Assembly (NCBI GenBank): GCA_007026445.1
Contig: VDMD01000045.1
Location: forward strand, 1-64,000
Origin: Schizophyllum amplum
Lineage: Eukaryota > Basidiomycota > Agaricomycetes > Agaricales > Schizophyllaceae
Direction: 5' to 3'
DNA length: 64,000 nucleotides
Shown here: positions 34,146-45,827 of the stretch, in pieces
Numbering within the stretch: position 1 is the first letter of the stretch
Layout: each line of letters starts with the position of its first letter
Notes under the pieces: generated by a model
Told to the model about the DNA's origin: nothing
Seen by the model: the letters and a program-made list of their open reading frames with translations, nothing else
Databases searched by the model: none
Translations under genes and position numbers: made by a program

Positions 34146-35882
34146 CCTAGCTTGTCCAGTTGAAGCAATTCCGAACTGCCAGGCCTACTGTCGTTGACTC
34201 ACGACTCGGACGACTTGTATTCCGCCGAGGCGACTCGTCGTCGTGCGTTGATGTCAGTTTAAGGTTGCCATGAAGCGTCGTCTGCAGCCCTGATGGGGCG
34301 GCGGCGCAGGGGCGCTCCCACTTGCGGGTTTGTGCGAGGAAGCTACTGTATCCATCGGTAACTTCAGTAAGCTTCATAATTTTCTCGCATTCAAGACAAG
34401 TTGCCTGCAGCCTGGCCACCGACTCACTAGCGCCGTCTGCTCGATGCCATGGAGCCATGGCCCATGATCAAACAAGTTCACGTTGGCTTCGATGGCCAGA
34501 CTCGGTTTTCCGACGATTGGGACAATACAAGACTCCCCTTCTGACAGTCATCGTCTTGACCTGAGACGTCGTCCGCCCCCTCTACTGAGCGCTCCGCCAA
34601 ACCTGTCAAATCTAGTGGGTCCGACCTGAGTATCCAACTCACGTGACCAGACACCACCGGCTCCCTGGGCCCCTACTGCAGCACACTCAGCCCCCACTAA
34701 AGTGTTGTTTTCTCTTCGTAGATGAAGAAGCTTTCAGCAATTTCTGAGGCTTATAAACGATTTGTATGGATGTCGCTGGACAAGCTCCTGGGAAGTTGGG
34801 GGTGATACAGTTGTCCCTTGGACACGGTACTACAGAGGGCATGCACATTCGAGGGGGCCACCTAGACGCGTAATTATGCCCTCGCTGATGTGTAAAGAAG
34901 AAGGGCGGAGGCCAAGACGTGCGCGGACGGACGTGGAAAATGATGCGAAAAAGGTGCACTGTCGTGAATCGAACTGACGACCTTCCCACGTTCTGTTTGT
35001 ATGTGTTTACTAAAAACAAGATTTCGCCGGACAATAAAGAGCGTGAGAGCCCTAGACAAGCTAGGGAATTACCTACCTACCTACCTACCTAGGCTCGCTG
35101 GCGAATGCAACGGCAAAACACGAACGAGAGGCCGAAATTATCCGCTCCAGATGACCAAAATTAGATCTAGTCGAGCAGCATCGAAAGGGATATATATTTG
35201 ACAAAATCCTAGAAAGGGATATACAACGGTAGAGTGGGCTAGATGCGTTTCTTACTGGGCTTGACAATTGACCGTTGAGGACGTGAGGCCCGAGGATCGG
35301 CGGGAGTCTGACTGTAGCAGTTAAGTCAATGCGCCTGGTATACCGAACCCATGTATAACCACCAAACAGCTGAACAATGGTGCACTGCAAACGTATCGCG
35401 ACAACAGAAGACATGATGAAAGTAGCATGATAATACAGGAACGCTCTACCTATATACTACTCGCCAGGGTAACGCAGTAGATGGGGAATACTGTTACTTT
35501 ACGGGTAAATGAGGGCGGCAGCTGCAGCGGCCACTCGGGTGCAAGACACAGGAACGAGCGTGGGGTGAAGCAGGCGCAGGACAAGTAAAGGAAACGTGGG
35601 ATGGGCGGATAAGCGCAACATACGTGGTATCATAACAAACACGAAGTGTCGTGACGACGTGAGGGAATTACGGTCCTGAGAACGGAAAGGGATATGTATG
35701 CAATGAATAATATATAGCCATACGGTAGACGCCGCATTGAGCGACGGGGGCGGCGGAAGATCAGTGCGAGGTAGTGGCAGCAATACGGGCGGGCGGGGGC
35801 GCGAATGAGGAAAACATGCCAGGGCGAGCACGGGCGGGCAACAAGGAGCACGGGGAGAATCCAGATTAAGCAGTCTGTGTCA
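34146..35882. other. Long intergenic region, no supported gene
   Basis: About 1.7 kb with no convincing product on either strand. It contains a (ACCT)5 microsatellite at 35071-35090 and three scattered AAAGGGATATA blocks (near 35183, 35210, 35686). A T-loop-like GTTCGATTC on the minus strand near 34966-34974 is followed by T-rich sequence but lacks a tRNA fold. The last 350 bp are the 3' flank of the RhoGEF gene. Confidence 0.5.
35071..35090. repeat. (ACCT)5 microsatellite
   Basis: Five perfect tandem copies of ACCT in non-coding sequence. Confidence 0.95.
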
Positions 35883-38800
35883 TCAAACATTTTTCAGAGT
35901 CGGGTCATTCCTCACAATCTGGCGATAGAGGCCTACCCCAGAGTCCTCCGACGGTGCCGGCGATTGCATCGCCTTGGCCGCCGGCCTCGCCGCGGTGGCA
36001 GGCGTGCTCGTCTGCGACACGTTGCGTGGTCGTCGTGCGTTCGTAGGCGGGGTCGACAGTGGCGACGTCGGGCTGTTCCACGCAGGCCGCGCCGCGATGG
36101 TCGCCTTCGATCCATGACCTTCCTCCGACTGTTGTGCGCGACGCGAAGTCGGCGTCGTCGTTGTCCTGCGGCTTCCCGGCCGTAGCGGCTGTTGGGTGCT
36201 GTCGCCGGAAACCAGCCGTGTCCCGAATTTGGCATTGGCGGACGATTCGCGACCATAGGAAACGCCTCCGGGAACACCTCCGCGACGCGGGACAGTGACG
36301 CGCCCCATCTTGTTGATGGGCTTCTGGACGGTGATCTTGTCCGCACCCCAGTAGGAGAAGCTCATCTTGCTTTTCCTGTCCGAGTCGTCCGACTCCATGC
36401 CCGGGTCATCCTCGTTGGTAGGCGTCGGGCTCAACATGTTCGAGTTGTGCTTCTGCGCCTTCGAGCGTGCAACACTGTACAGAGGTGAGTACATGCAACA
36501 CACAAAGATGAAGCGTAGCTCACTCGTCCATGGAGACGACCCCCTCTCGAGGTTGCATAACCTCCCCGATATCCCATGTCTCGATCTGTATTTTATTGAG
36601 TTTAAGGGCTCTTCCGGGCGATAACTGCGCACCTTGAGAAACTTGTACAAATTACGAGGTCGTGTGGTCGAATTCCTCCGTCCCGTGGTTGCATACTTGG
36701 CCTTCCCTTGGAACTCTGGTAATGAGTTTGTTCGCGAGGCGGTGTGCGCGACAAGTGGCAGTGACGTCGTGCCCGTGCGCTGGCATTGGAGAACCACATC
36801 GTTGAACACCACAAACCACAGGTCCTTCTTCCCACCGATACCCCCCGAGTTCGGATTGAGAACGTCGCTTAGCCGTTTGAACGACGACTTTCCTCGCACG
36901 TTCTTCCCATTGATCATGGTAGGCGGCGGTGTCGGAGAGCCATATCCCCCAGGGCCGATGCTGCCTAGCGTGGGTGCACACTGCCGCTCCTCGACCAATA
37001 TACGCGATGGCTTCGGCTGCGCGAGCTGCCGCACCTTCTCCAATCCTTCGATACGCGCAAAGACGTCGCGTGTCTTGTCGCGCTCCTCCTTCTGTATCTT
37101 CTCATCCTCGATGCTGCGCACGATCTGCTCGACCTCCGCGACCATCTGCAACGTACTTTCGTACTCGAATGTACTCGGGTCGGTGTGGAAAAGTAGGTTC
37201 TGGAAGAGGAGCGGGTATTTGAGCAGCCGCTGGAATGGCTTGGAGAGTGTGATCGCGAGTCCAGTCTCGCCTTTGTCCGTGGCGATCTCTTCGAGCTTCT
37301 GGAAGGCTTTGCAGACCTTTTGCCATTCGTGCGCGTCCTGTTTCTTCGGCTTCTTGGTGTTGTTGACGTTCGAGAGCGCGTCGTCAACCTGCTCCAGTGC
37401 GCGCTCGAGATGCAGCACATATCTGGCGTAGCCTTGGAAGATGTCGGACTGCAGGAGTGTTAGCTAATGAGGAAGGACCCGCGACCTGGCACTCACGTTG
37501 GACACGAATACGTCGGCTAGCGACCGCACGAGCGGGTACTGGTCTTCGTACCTCTTCTTGAGAGCCTCGCAGAGCCGCTTATGTCCGTCTAGGACACCGC
37601 CGTCGATAACCTCGAGACATACCCGCAGGTCTTCTGGAAGCTGATGCGGCGCTATGGAATCGCCAAGCACGTTTGCCTGACCCTCTGACCCTTGACTCTT
37701 CTTCAGCTTGCGCAGCACCCCAGAACGCGCCGGTGCGGGGGATGAGACCTTTCGTTCGGTGCCCTGGCTGAAGTTGCGCTCGCGCTCCATGATGACAGAT
37801 TGCCGCCCGAGAGAGTGAGTGGATGCGCTGGGATTATTCCGCGGTGGTGGTGGCAACGAGTGATGTGATCTTGAAGGGAAGGGTACTGCGGTGCCGCCCT
37901 TGCCGCCTGCGTTCTTCGTCACGGTGGCACGGTAGGGTGATCGCGGATGATTGAGACGCGCAGCTTGGCTCATAGCGCCGCCAGGCCGTCGATAACTCCT
38001 ACCTAGCTGGTCGTCGTGCTCGTCTTCCTCGTCTGTGTCGAGCGTGTCGGCGTCCACGTGTTGTGTGGGGGGCGTGACGGATGGAGGCGTGGGGGACATG
38101 AAGCGTGCGGCTATGGGAGGAAGATGATCGTTGGAAGATGATAAAGGGGACTCCGAGCGAAGGTAGTCGTAGTCCAGATTAGGCGTAGAGGAGACAGGAG
38201 TGGCTGAGGCAGAGAAGGGATGGAGGAGAGGATCGATGAATGTTTCCTTCATCTTTATTAGTTCTTGGACGTATCTGCGGGGAGTCAGAGGAGCAAATGT
38301 ACAGTAATTGATACTCACCTCTCCTCGCTGGATATGATCTCGAATAGCACCTCCTGTCGCGTCCGCTCGCGAGAGCCGAGGTTGGAAACGAGGTCGTCTT
38401 CGGTGACTTCGCTCCAGGACTGGGCAGAGAGTATGCGACTGCTGCCGTCGGAAGGCGCGGTCGAGACAGGTGTGCCCGAGCGGAGGGACGCGGCAGAGCC
38501 CTGCATGGAGGGGGATGTTGTGCGCACCGATGCCTTGGCGCTAGCCTTGGTAGAGCCGACATCGGTTCTGGAGGACGACGCGCCGGTGGAGGCGCGCGGT
38601 TTCTCGCCGTGGGCGGCCTGAAAGCGTGAGACAGTCGTCTTCGCTGGCAGTGGCGAAGACGCTGTGAGGGTGGGGGTAGTGGGCTCGGATGGGACGCGGT
38701 CCAGACCAGCGGGCGTTGGGGGAGGCGAGATGAAGGCGACCTTCTTGTGCACGTCGCTGCTGGCGATGCTCCCGTTCAGCGTCTTGCGCGAGCTGCGGCC

Positions 38801-39121
38801 TGTGGACTCTTGCTCGTGGCGCGGCAGGCCTGCGGGGAGGTCGGGGACGGTGTCCTCGCTGCCTTCGGGCGGCGTCGGTGTCGGTGTCGGGGACGGCGAG
38901 GGATCGTTGCGCGGCCTCTGCGCCGGCGCAAGCTGGTCCGCAATCTCCTCAGGGACGACCTCGGGCAGCGGCTTGAAGGACGTGTAGCTCGTCGGCGTCG
39001 CCGTCTGGCGTTGCGGCTCTTCCGGTGGCCATGGGCGCAGCGGCGGCAGCTTCTCCCTCGGCGCACCACTGTCTCTCTCCTTGCCGCTGTTGCCAAAGTG
39101 ACGAGAGAAAAAGGCCTTCAT
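35883..39121 (-). CDS. Dbl-family Rho guanine nucleotide exchange factor (DH-PH)
   Basis: It promotes GDP/GTP exchange on a Rho-type GTPase for cell polarity or wall signalling; the partner is not decidable. The N-terminus (MKAFFSRHFGNSGKERDSG) and about 260 residues are Pro/Ser/Thr-rich. The DH domain starts RQEVLFEIISSEERYVQELI with METFIDPLL-type sequence. It is then interrupted by about 190 low-complexity residues and resumes LPEDLRVCLEVIDGGVLDGH, SDIFQGYARYVLHLERAL, HEWQKVCKAFQKLEEI and SKPFQRLLKYPLLFQNLL, the last being the canonical helix that contacts the GTPase. The PH part includes FKRLSDVLNP, KKDLWFVVFNDVVLQCQ and LYKFLKIETWDIGEV (joined over an intron at about 36575-36624). A disordered basic tail ends QIVRNDPTLKNV. 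Introns near 38275-38320, 37440-37500, 36575 and 36480-36530 keep frame. The start ATG lies in good context and no upstream extension is needed. Confidence 0.9.
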
Positions 39122-39457
39122 CGCAGCGGGCGACGGCGGCGACGACGAACGGGAAACGAGCCTCGCGGTGTGCAGTCAAACTTTCCCACTGCCCGCGCGC
39201 CTCATGGCACCCATCAATTCTGAGCCGTTTCGGCTCGCTCAATTGTTTCTCATCCAATTGCAGGCAGGACAATCGTGGGGACATGGGGTTGATACTGCAG
39301 GCGTAGATTCATTATTTGCAGACGCTGCAGCGTCGCGTACACGACAATCCGCAGTTCGCAGCAAGTCACAGGGAGTTTCAAACAATCTATAATACTTTCC
39401 CCAAATCGTGACCATAAGTACTAGGATGTGCTAGGTATCCGAGGCGCGTCATCAACT
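39122..39457. other. Intergenic between two minus-strand genes
   Basis: About 340 bp between the ASN1 stop and the RhoGEF start, so it holds the RhoGEF promoter and the ASN1 terminator (ASN1 lies at higher coordinates and ends here). No distinct element was recognised. Confidence 0.4.
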
Positions 39458-41608
39458 TCACTCCTCCGCCTCAACACCGTACGCGGAGTTGTGTATGCTC
39501 ACACTGCGCCCACTCGGATCAGGCGCGCAGCCCCAGTCGCCGCGCGGTATCCACCGAACAGCGGTACTTGCCGCCGCATCCGTAGGGAATAGCCCGTCGA
39601 AGATCTCCCGGATGAAGTACGCCTCCTTCGTATCCGGCACATCCGTTGTCCAGCGCTCTTCGCGCTTCGCAAACGCGTCGTCGGGCACGATAGCTGCGGC
39701 GTGGTCTTTGATGCTACGAGGATGTTAGCCGACGTAGGAAGGGAAGGGCTAAGTTTCAACTTACCCGTCGATCCACGAGTAGCCGACACCGTCAGAGAAT
39801 TGCTCCTTCTGGCGCCAGAGGATAGATTTCGGAAGGTATGGCTTGCCGTCGGGTGCGCAGTCGAATGCTTTCCGGATGATGTACTGCAAGCTAGTCAGCA
39901 ACAGCGAGGGCTAAGTCAAGTGCGCACGTTTACCTTCTCCATTTTGGGGCAGCCATCCTCGTCGAATTCCTGTTGTGAGCCTTTGCTGAACAGCTTCTCT
40001 TTCGGATCGATGTTCATGGCGGTCTCAAGGAAGGACTTGTCGAGGAAAGGTACGCGTGCTTCCAAGCCCCATGCCATTGTTGACCTGAGTAGTGAATCAG
40101 CCACAAGTTCAGCGACAAATGAGTGAAGACATACTTGTTAGCGCGCAGGCAGTCGGAGGTATGCAAGTTTTTCACGCGACGGACGCATTCCTGGTGGAAC
40201 GAAGTGGCATCCGGAGCGGCGTGAAAGTACAAGTATCCTGAGAAATATGCACTTTAGTATACGAGCGGACGAACCGGGATATGCACGCACCTCCGAAGAC
40301 CTCATCACTGCCCTCGCCACTAAGCACCATCTTGACGCCCATAGCCTTGATTTTCCGGCTGAGGAGGTACATGGGTGTGCTTGCACGAACAGTGGTAACG
40401 TCGTAGGTCTCCAGGTGGTGAATGACATCCGGGATGGCGTCGAGGCCCTCCTGCACGGTGAAAACGTATTCATGATGCACTGTGCCGAGGTAGCTGGCGA
40501 CTTTTCTTGCGGCCAACAGATCAGGCGAGTTCTCCAGACCGATGGAGAACGAGTGTAGTCGTGGCCAAGACGCCAAAGATGCTGCAACTCGAGTTAGCAG
40601 TGCATGAGGGGCACAATGATGAAGATCCGTACCTTCTTCAGCGATCATCTGCGTGTTGGGTGTTGCGGGTCCACTTGCGATCTCCTTGAGCTTCCGCTGG
40701 CGCAGCTCATACTGGGCCTGAGAAACCTTCTCCGTCTCACGTGCGGCAATGGCGGCGATGAGACTGCTGTCCAGTCCACCGCTGAGCAGAACACCGTACG
40801 GAACCTCAGACATGAGACGCTTGCGCACGGCAGCTTCGAGGCCTTCGCGGAGCGCGGTCAAGTCGACGGGGTTGCGAGGTATGCGGCCGCCTTCCCAAGT
40901 CCCCATCCCACCAGGTTGGGTTGAAGTAGCGTTCGGTGGACTGATCGCGGGAGTCATAGACGTGGCCGGGGGGGAAGGCGATGATTTTATCGCAGTCCTC
41001 GACGAGTGCTTTCAGCTCCGAGGCGAACCAGGTTACACCGGGAGTCTTTGAGTTCCACCCCTGATAGAGCGTGGTGATACCGATAGGATCGCGGGCGGCA
41101 ATGATGCGCGAGGGGGTGACGGACTCGTCAAGCAGGATGAAGGAAAACATGCCGTCAAGCATGCCGACCAATGCCTTGTCGTGCTTCTTGTACTGCTCTG
41201 CGTGTCAGCGCGAGAGGTGCAACGTTGCGGGCAGCAGACGTACCAAGGGCAGAATGACCTCGCAGTCAGAATGAGTCTTGAACTTGGCGTCCGGGAGATC
41301 CTTCTTCAACGCGACATGGTTGTAGATCTCACCGTTGACGGCGAGGATGAGCTTTCCATCGTCGCTGACGAGGGGCTGCGCGCCAGTGTCTGCATGGCAT
41401 AGATTAGTCAAGTGGGTTATAGAGAGACCCTGCAGCACGCACCGACACCGACGATAGCCAGACGCTCGTGTACGAGGACACAGTCCTTGCCCACAAAACA
41501 TCCCGACCAGTCAGGACCGCGGTGGCGCAGCTTCTTGGAGAGCGCGATCATGCGCGCCCTGCACATAACAGGCTGTACAATGCCATGGGCTCCCAAGATG
41601 GCACACAT
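39458..41608 (-). CDS. ASN1: Asparagine synthetase, glutamine-hydrolysing, with an apparent +1 frameshift
   Basis: It converts aspartate, glutamine and ATP into asparagine and glutamate in the cytosol. The glutaminase domain begins with the nucleophile Cys2 ([12 protein letters not shown]), then [39 protein letters not shown] and [16 protein letters not shown]. The synthetase domain has [20 protein letters not shown] (PP-loop), [39 protein letters not shown] sequence, [19 protein letters not shown] and [15 protein letters not shown]; it ends [11 protein letters not shown]. About seven introns are implied. Between [10 protein letters not shown] and [19 protein letters not shown] (about 40895-40906) the frame shifts by one base. 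Minus-strand sequence GATGGGGACTTGGG needs one G fewer, and neither side can be removed as an intron without losing conserved sequence. A core amino-acid gene is unlikely to be dead, so a base-insertion error in the assembly is my preferred explanation. Confidence 0.93.
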
Positions 41609-42430
41609 GGTGGTGGTTGTGGAAGAGGAGGAGGATGCGGGAGTCAGGCGCGGATTGACTCGAGCTGATCTGCAGTCAAAGCGGGATAAAGATGACTCTA
41701 TCTCCTTTCGGAAGAATAATGGACGGTTTCGGCCGAAGGCGGCTCAGCTCTGCAGAAAGTTCGGAGGAAGCGCGTCAACCATTGTTTTGCATAGAACCCA
41801 TTCGCCAGTGCCCAGTGTGCCACATTGCGAGTCCGAGGAGCTGCACAAGGAGTTATACTTGGGGCAGTCTGAGCAGCCGTCACGACCGGGGAGAACTGAC
41901 TGCGACTCCTGCTCTGGGCCCGTCAGTCCGACGTACATAGCAGAAGGAAGAGTCCGTGTACCTTCTCGCCAGAGTCAATGCCTCTCACGCCACTAGGGGA
42001 AGTATGTGTCTGCGCGCCGCGCGGTAGCTCGCAAATAGTCCGTAGGCTATGCTGGCCATGGCCGCGCTTCATGATGATTCATTTCTAGGCGCCAAGCGAG
42101 CAGATGGGTTGCAGTAAAGACTCCTTTAAATCGGACAGAGACGTAGACTCGTATCCAGTGTGCGCGAAGTGAAGTGGACGATAAAAGGTTGAGAAAAGGA
42201 ACGCGTGCGAAGGGTCAGGTGATCGCAGACTCGCAATCACGTTGTGTCCGTTGCTCCTTTGGGCTGTGGCGCCTTCCCAAATTGGTGCTCCTTGTCTTGC
42301 CCGCCCATATAGCCGCCGTGCCTGTGCCATGGCCCATATACTTCTTCCTTCCCTCTCGCGCTGGCGGGCTTCGTGTTGTTCTTCATTTCATTCCTTTTGA
42401 TTTTTTCTCACCTTCATTCGGGCTTCCTGC
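41609..42430. other. Divergent intergenic region between ASN1 and an HMG-box gene
   Basis: About 820 bp holding both promoters. The ASN1 leader is CT-rich on its sense strand (CTCCTCCTCTTCC). No further gene was recognised; small frames at 41692-41996 lack support. Confidence 0.5.
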
Positions 42431-44095
42431 ATGCAGACTGGCGAGGTCCATGAAGACGTTCAACAGCCTGCTGCTGCTGTCGACGCCGCCCCCAAGCCAG
42501 ACGACGACCTCCTCGTCAAGTTGGAGGATCCTGACGACACGCAATTTGATGGTCGCCCGCCAAATGCATACATTCTTTTCCATCGGGCCTTCTTAAAGTG
42601 CAGCAACACGACGATTGGCAACGTTTGGGCGGAGGGAAATATCCAGCAGCGTACCTGTGAGTGTGGACGTCAAACTATGGACGGAAGCTAACTCAGCTGA
42701 AGCTCAAAAATGGAAGGAGCTCTCCGAGGAAGACCGCGCACGCTTCTACGCGCGTGCTGCCCAGCTAAAGGCCGAGTACGATGCACGTCCTCACGAGTCG
42801 GAAAGACGGCGCCCTCCGAAGAGGAAACAACTATCCTCCAGCGCTGAGGTGGAATCGCCGTCTGGGCCTTCTACACCACTGTCCAAGGTCCCCCGTACGG
42901 CTTCTGCCTCACCTGTCATCATGAACCCTCAACACGAACCCGTCGTCTCGATCCGCAAGAGCAGCTACGCGCGTTCTTCTGGTGCGTACCAATCGATCAT
43001 AAACCTTACTTAGTTACTGACTTCCATACAGCCACTCACGCTCCTTATTCCAGGCACACTGCTCGCGCGCATGCAGCAGCCACGAACACTCATTCTCGCC
43101 CGCCACCACCTACTGTACATATCCCGGCCTACGAGGACAACCCTCGGCAGTATAATCCCCCCCTTCGACACCGCGACGTTCTCGTCTCCAAGCTGCGTCA
43201 GCCCACCGAGACTCAGGGGGCCGTTTCTGGTCCGCCACCAGTACTTCTCCCTGCTCCCCCTATGAGGGCTGCCTTCGTCCCCCGCAAGCCCAGTACGGAC
43301 AACACATTCCGTCCGGTTCCGCTCTCGTCGCTTTATTCTGCGGCGAGCACGTCACCGCCGCTCGAGTCTGGCGAAGATGTCCCTCAGGGCGATGGGCAGA
43401 CTTCGATGGCACAGGTTTTCCCCCATCGGCGCTCTTCAAGCAATTCCGAAAGATTTCGACTTCCATACTACGGTGGCTACTCAGTATCCTTGTTCAACGC
43501 TGCCTATTCGCAACATGGGAGCTATGGCCGACAGGACCTGTACCAACAGCCTGCCATGAACGTGCCCTGCGATGCTACCCCGTACGCCTCGCAAGGGTGG
43601 CCACCTACTCGCTTCGATTCTATCGTGAGCGCCCACCGACGAGGCTCGCGATCATGGGATGTTCCTGGGGTAGAGACAAACCCTGCCTTCCTCGCGGACA
43701 ACCATCACGCCTACACGATGACGGGCCCGCCGGCTCTCGCTTTCACGGCTGGCTTCACACCTCAGTACGGCCCAGTGGCTGCTGAGGTCCAGTACGGTGG
43801 ATACACTGGCGCTCAATATGATGGAATCAGCGCCCAGATGCCTGATCACCAGGCGTTATATTCCCAGGCGCCATCTCCTCAAGGATTGTCGTACTCAACG
43901 CCACCAACGTGGACAGGTTATGGGATCCAGAACCAATCTCAGGACAATTGCAGCTGGGCCCGGGCAGCGTCGCAGCCACTCTTGTCCTTCCCGGCTGCCA
44001 CCGGTATGCAGACGTCCATGTCTACGCAAAATGAGCCGTATCCGTCGGAACCGATGCTATTTGGACATTGCCCTTCCTATCAACCGCAGGACTGA
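42431..44095 (+). CDS. HMG-box protein, second in the window
   Basis: The N-terminus is short and acidic (DDDLLVKLEDPDDTQFDG) and precedes an HMG box: RPPNAYILFHRAFL, an intron of about 48 bp (42599-42646, AA then GTGCAG...TCCAG), then SVPVSVDVKLWTEANSAEAQ and KWKELSEEDRARFYARAAQL, ending KAEYDARP. A Lys/Arg patch (RRRPPKRK) follows, which could be a nuclear localisation signal. The rest is Pro/Tyr/Gln-rich and disordered, with Tyr-Gly repeats (QYGGYTGAQYDGISAQ), ending GHCPSYQPQD. An intron near 42979-43032 joins SYARSS to ATHAPYSRHTARAHA. It is expected to be a nuclear DNA-binding regulator. The box diverges in its first helix from the HMG protein at 11.5 kb, so the two are not recent duplicates. 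Target genes are unknown. Confidence 0.83.
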
Positions 44096-44633
44096 ACTAT
44101 AAAATCGTCGCAGTCCTCTCTCTTCACTGTTTTTCGCTGAACTTACGGACTTCACCTTTGCTTTCCTCGCAATTCCCGACTCGCTCTACGCATTACTCTG
44201 TATCCTCGCACCGTGTTGCCATAATGTCTCTGTCTCTTCCCTCATATCCTATTTCACCACATAATCTGTGCTGCCTATGGTCTCTCTACTCATAATTCGT
44301 CTGCGTTCGCCGTTGGGCACTGCTGGGCAGATTCTGGTGGCAGTTGACAGTTTCATGATCCGTAGTACCATTGCTCGTGCTGAGACAACTTATGTAGCCC
44401 TACCTCGTTCTATATTTCTACTGTCATACAGGCTTGATTTCTGGGAGTTTCAAGATGTGTGGGCTGCCAGTGTTGCGTAGGACGTTGAGGCACCGGCACG
44501 AAGCTTCAGTTCAGCTGATCGCTACCGGCACCGTGGATGACGTCGTTTTGCTCATGTTTTCCCACAAGGTCGCGTGCAGCGCGCCACACCTTTTGCTTTT
44601 CTCCCTCATCTTCCCCTGCATCTCACCCTTCAA
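44096..44633. other. Intergenic, HMG-box 3' flank and CHO1 promoter
   Basis: No gene recognised. The 60 bp before the CHO1 start are CT-rich (TTTTGCTTTTCTCCCTCATC), a common fungal core-promoter leader. Confidence 0.5.
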
Positions 44634-45471
44634 ATGTCCACGATGAGCCAACGAAAAGCGACGACCTCGGCGACCACCGCTGAAATGAAGCAAATGAAAG
44701 CAGATTCGCTGCAGCAATACCAAGAAACAAATGGCCATTTCTCGTTAGTTAGGTCAGCGCGAACATCTTGCACAACCGCCGCCAGCTGACAATGGGCGGC
44801 TAGGAACTTCCGACTAGCTGATCTGGTCACTATCATGAACGGAGTCTGCGGATCGTTCTCCGTTTTCTCCTCTGCGCGATTCCTACTGTCAAACGACCCC
44901 GACTATCTGTGGGCGGCCCTCGGGCTCCCCCTTGCCGGATTGTTCTTTGACTTCCTCGATGGCAAGGTCGCGCGTTGGAGACGATCCAGCAGCATGCTCG
45001 GCCAAGAGCTAGACAGCCTGGCTGATCTGGTGCGTCAGCCCGTTCTATCCACGTATGCACCTCCGCTGACGCGGCGCTCCGCAGATCTCATTCGGCGTGG
45101 CGCCAGCGCTGCTCGCGTTCGTCGTCGGCCTGCGCACCTATCTCGACACAGTGGTTCTGACGGGCTTTATTTGCTGTGGGCTTGCCCGCCTCGCGCGCTT
45201 CAATGCCACGGTCGCGGTGATTCCGAAAGATGCCGGCGGCAAGTCCAAGTACTTCGAGGGCCTCCCCATCCCGTCTTCCCTCGGCCTAGTCAGCGTTCTC
45301 GCATACTGGACGAAGCAGGGCTGGATCGAGGGGCAGGAGGGCATCCCTTACGGCACCGTCACGCTGTGGGGCGCGGCAGGCGGTCGTGGGGAGATCCATA
45401 TCGTTTCCTTCGTCTTCGCGCTCTGGGCGGCGGCTATGGTTAGCAAGACGCTCCACGTCCCCAAGCTGTGA
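44634..45471 (+). CDS. CHO1: CDP-diacylglycerol-serine O-phosphatidyltransferase (phosphatidylserine synthase)
   Basis: It makes phosphatidylserine from CDP-diacylglycerol and serine in the ER membrane. Three exons (44634-44752, 44804-45029, 45085-45471) splice exactly to 243 residues. The CDP-alcohol phosphatidyltransferase signature DG-x2-AR-x8-G-x3-D-x3-D is complete: [20 protein letters not shown] then DSLADL. The N-terminus is polar ([20 protein letters not shown]), followed by [19 protein letters not shown]. Hydrophobic segments include [52 protein letters not shown] and [19 protein letters not shown]. The PS-synthase block [20 protein letters not shown] is also present and helps separate it from other CDP-alcohol transferases. 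Length matches fungal Cho1/Pss. It is required for the main phospholipid route. Confidence 0.95.
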
Positions 45472-45827
45472 GGTGTGGATGCGGACTCTCATGTGAGTGG
45501 GAAGGAAAGACGAACATTCGAACGTTACTAGGACTAGTGTGTCCATACAAGGGGAAAAGGGCCAATACGACAGTTACTTACGATCTGCGACGTTGATGTA
45601 TCTAGTAAATACTGTACCTCAGGTTCAACATCCTATAGTACCGATATATACCGCTACTCGTGTTATATCCCATGTTGGCCCGCACGCAATGTTGATGTCG
45701 ATGCTTGCTGGAGGCTGGAGCGTGACTCATGAGCGCCTTGTGCTCCCGATGCGGCAATCGTCACGAACGCGTGATGTAACGCGTTTGGTCGCGTTCGCGT
45801 CTTTTCTTCGACGATCAACTACTCACC
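45472..45827. other. Intergenic, CHO1 3' flank and NSE1 promoter
   Basis: No gene. The NSE1-proximal part carries a strong MluI-box cluster (45761-45785, annotated separately). Confidence 0.6.
45761..45785. promoter_or_regulatory. MluI cell-cycle box (MBF-type) cluster upstream of NSE1
   Basis: It contains TCACGAACGCGTGA, whose core ACGCGT (45767-45772) is the MCB recognised by the MBF/DSC1 G1-S factor in fungi, and a second ACGCGT at 45779-45784. It lies 42 bp upstream of the NSE1 start codon. The same block recurs, 22 of 25 bases identical, between PRI2 and ALKBH1. The binding factor is inferred. Confidence 0.6.

Noticed and set aside
34953..35030. Possible minus-strand tRNA: GTTCGATTC box and GTGCACC followed by TTTTT
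   Set aside because: No matching 5' acceptor GGTGCAC, no A box, and the T-arm does not pair; at best a decayed Pol III relic.
36634..37431. 265-codon plus-strand open frame
   Set aside because: Antisense to the DH-PH exons of the RhoGEF; no independent coding signal.
11502..44095. Mating-type locus suggested by HMG-box genes
   Set aside because: No homeodomain pair, STE3 receptor, pheromone precursor, MIP or beta-flanking gene was found in the window.
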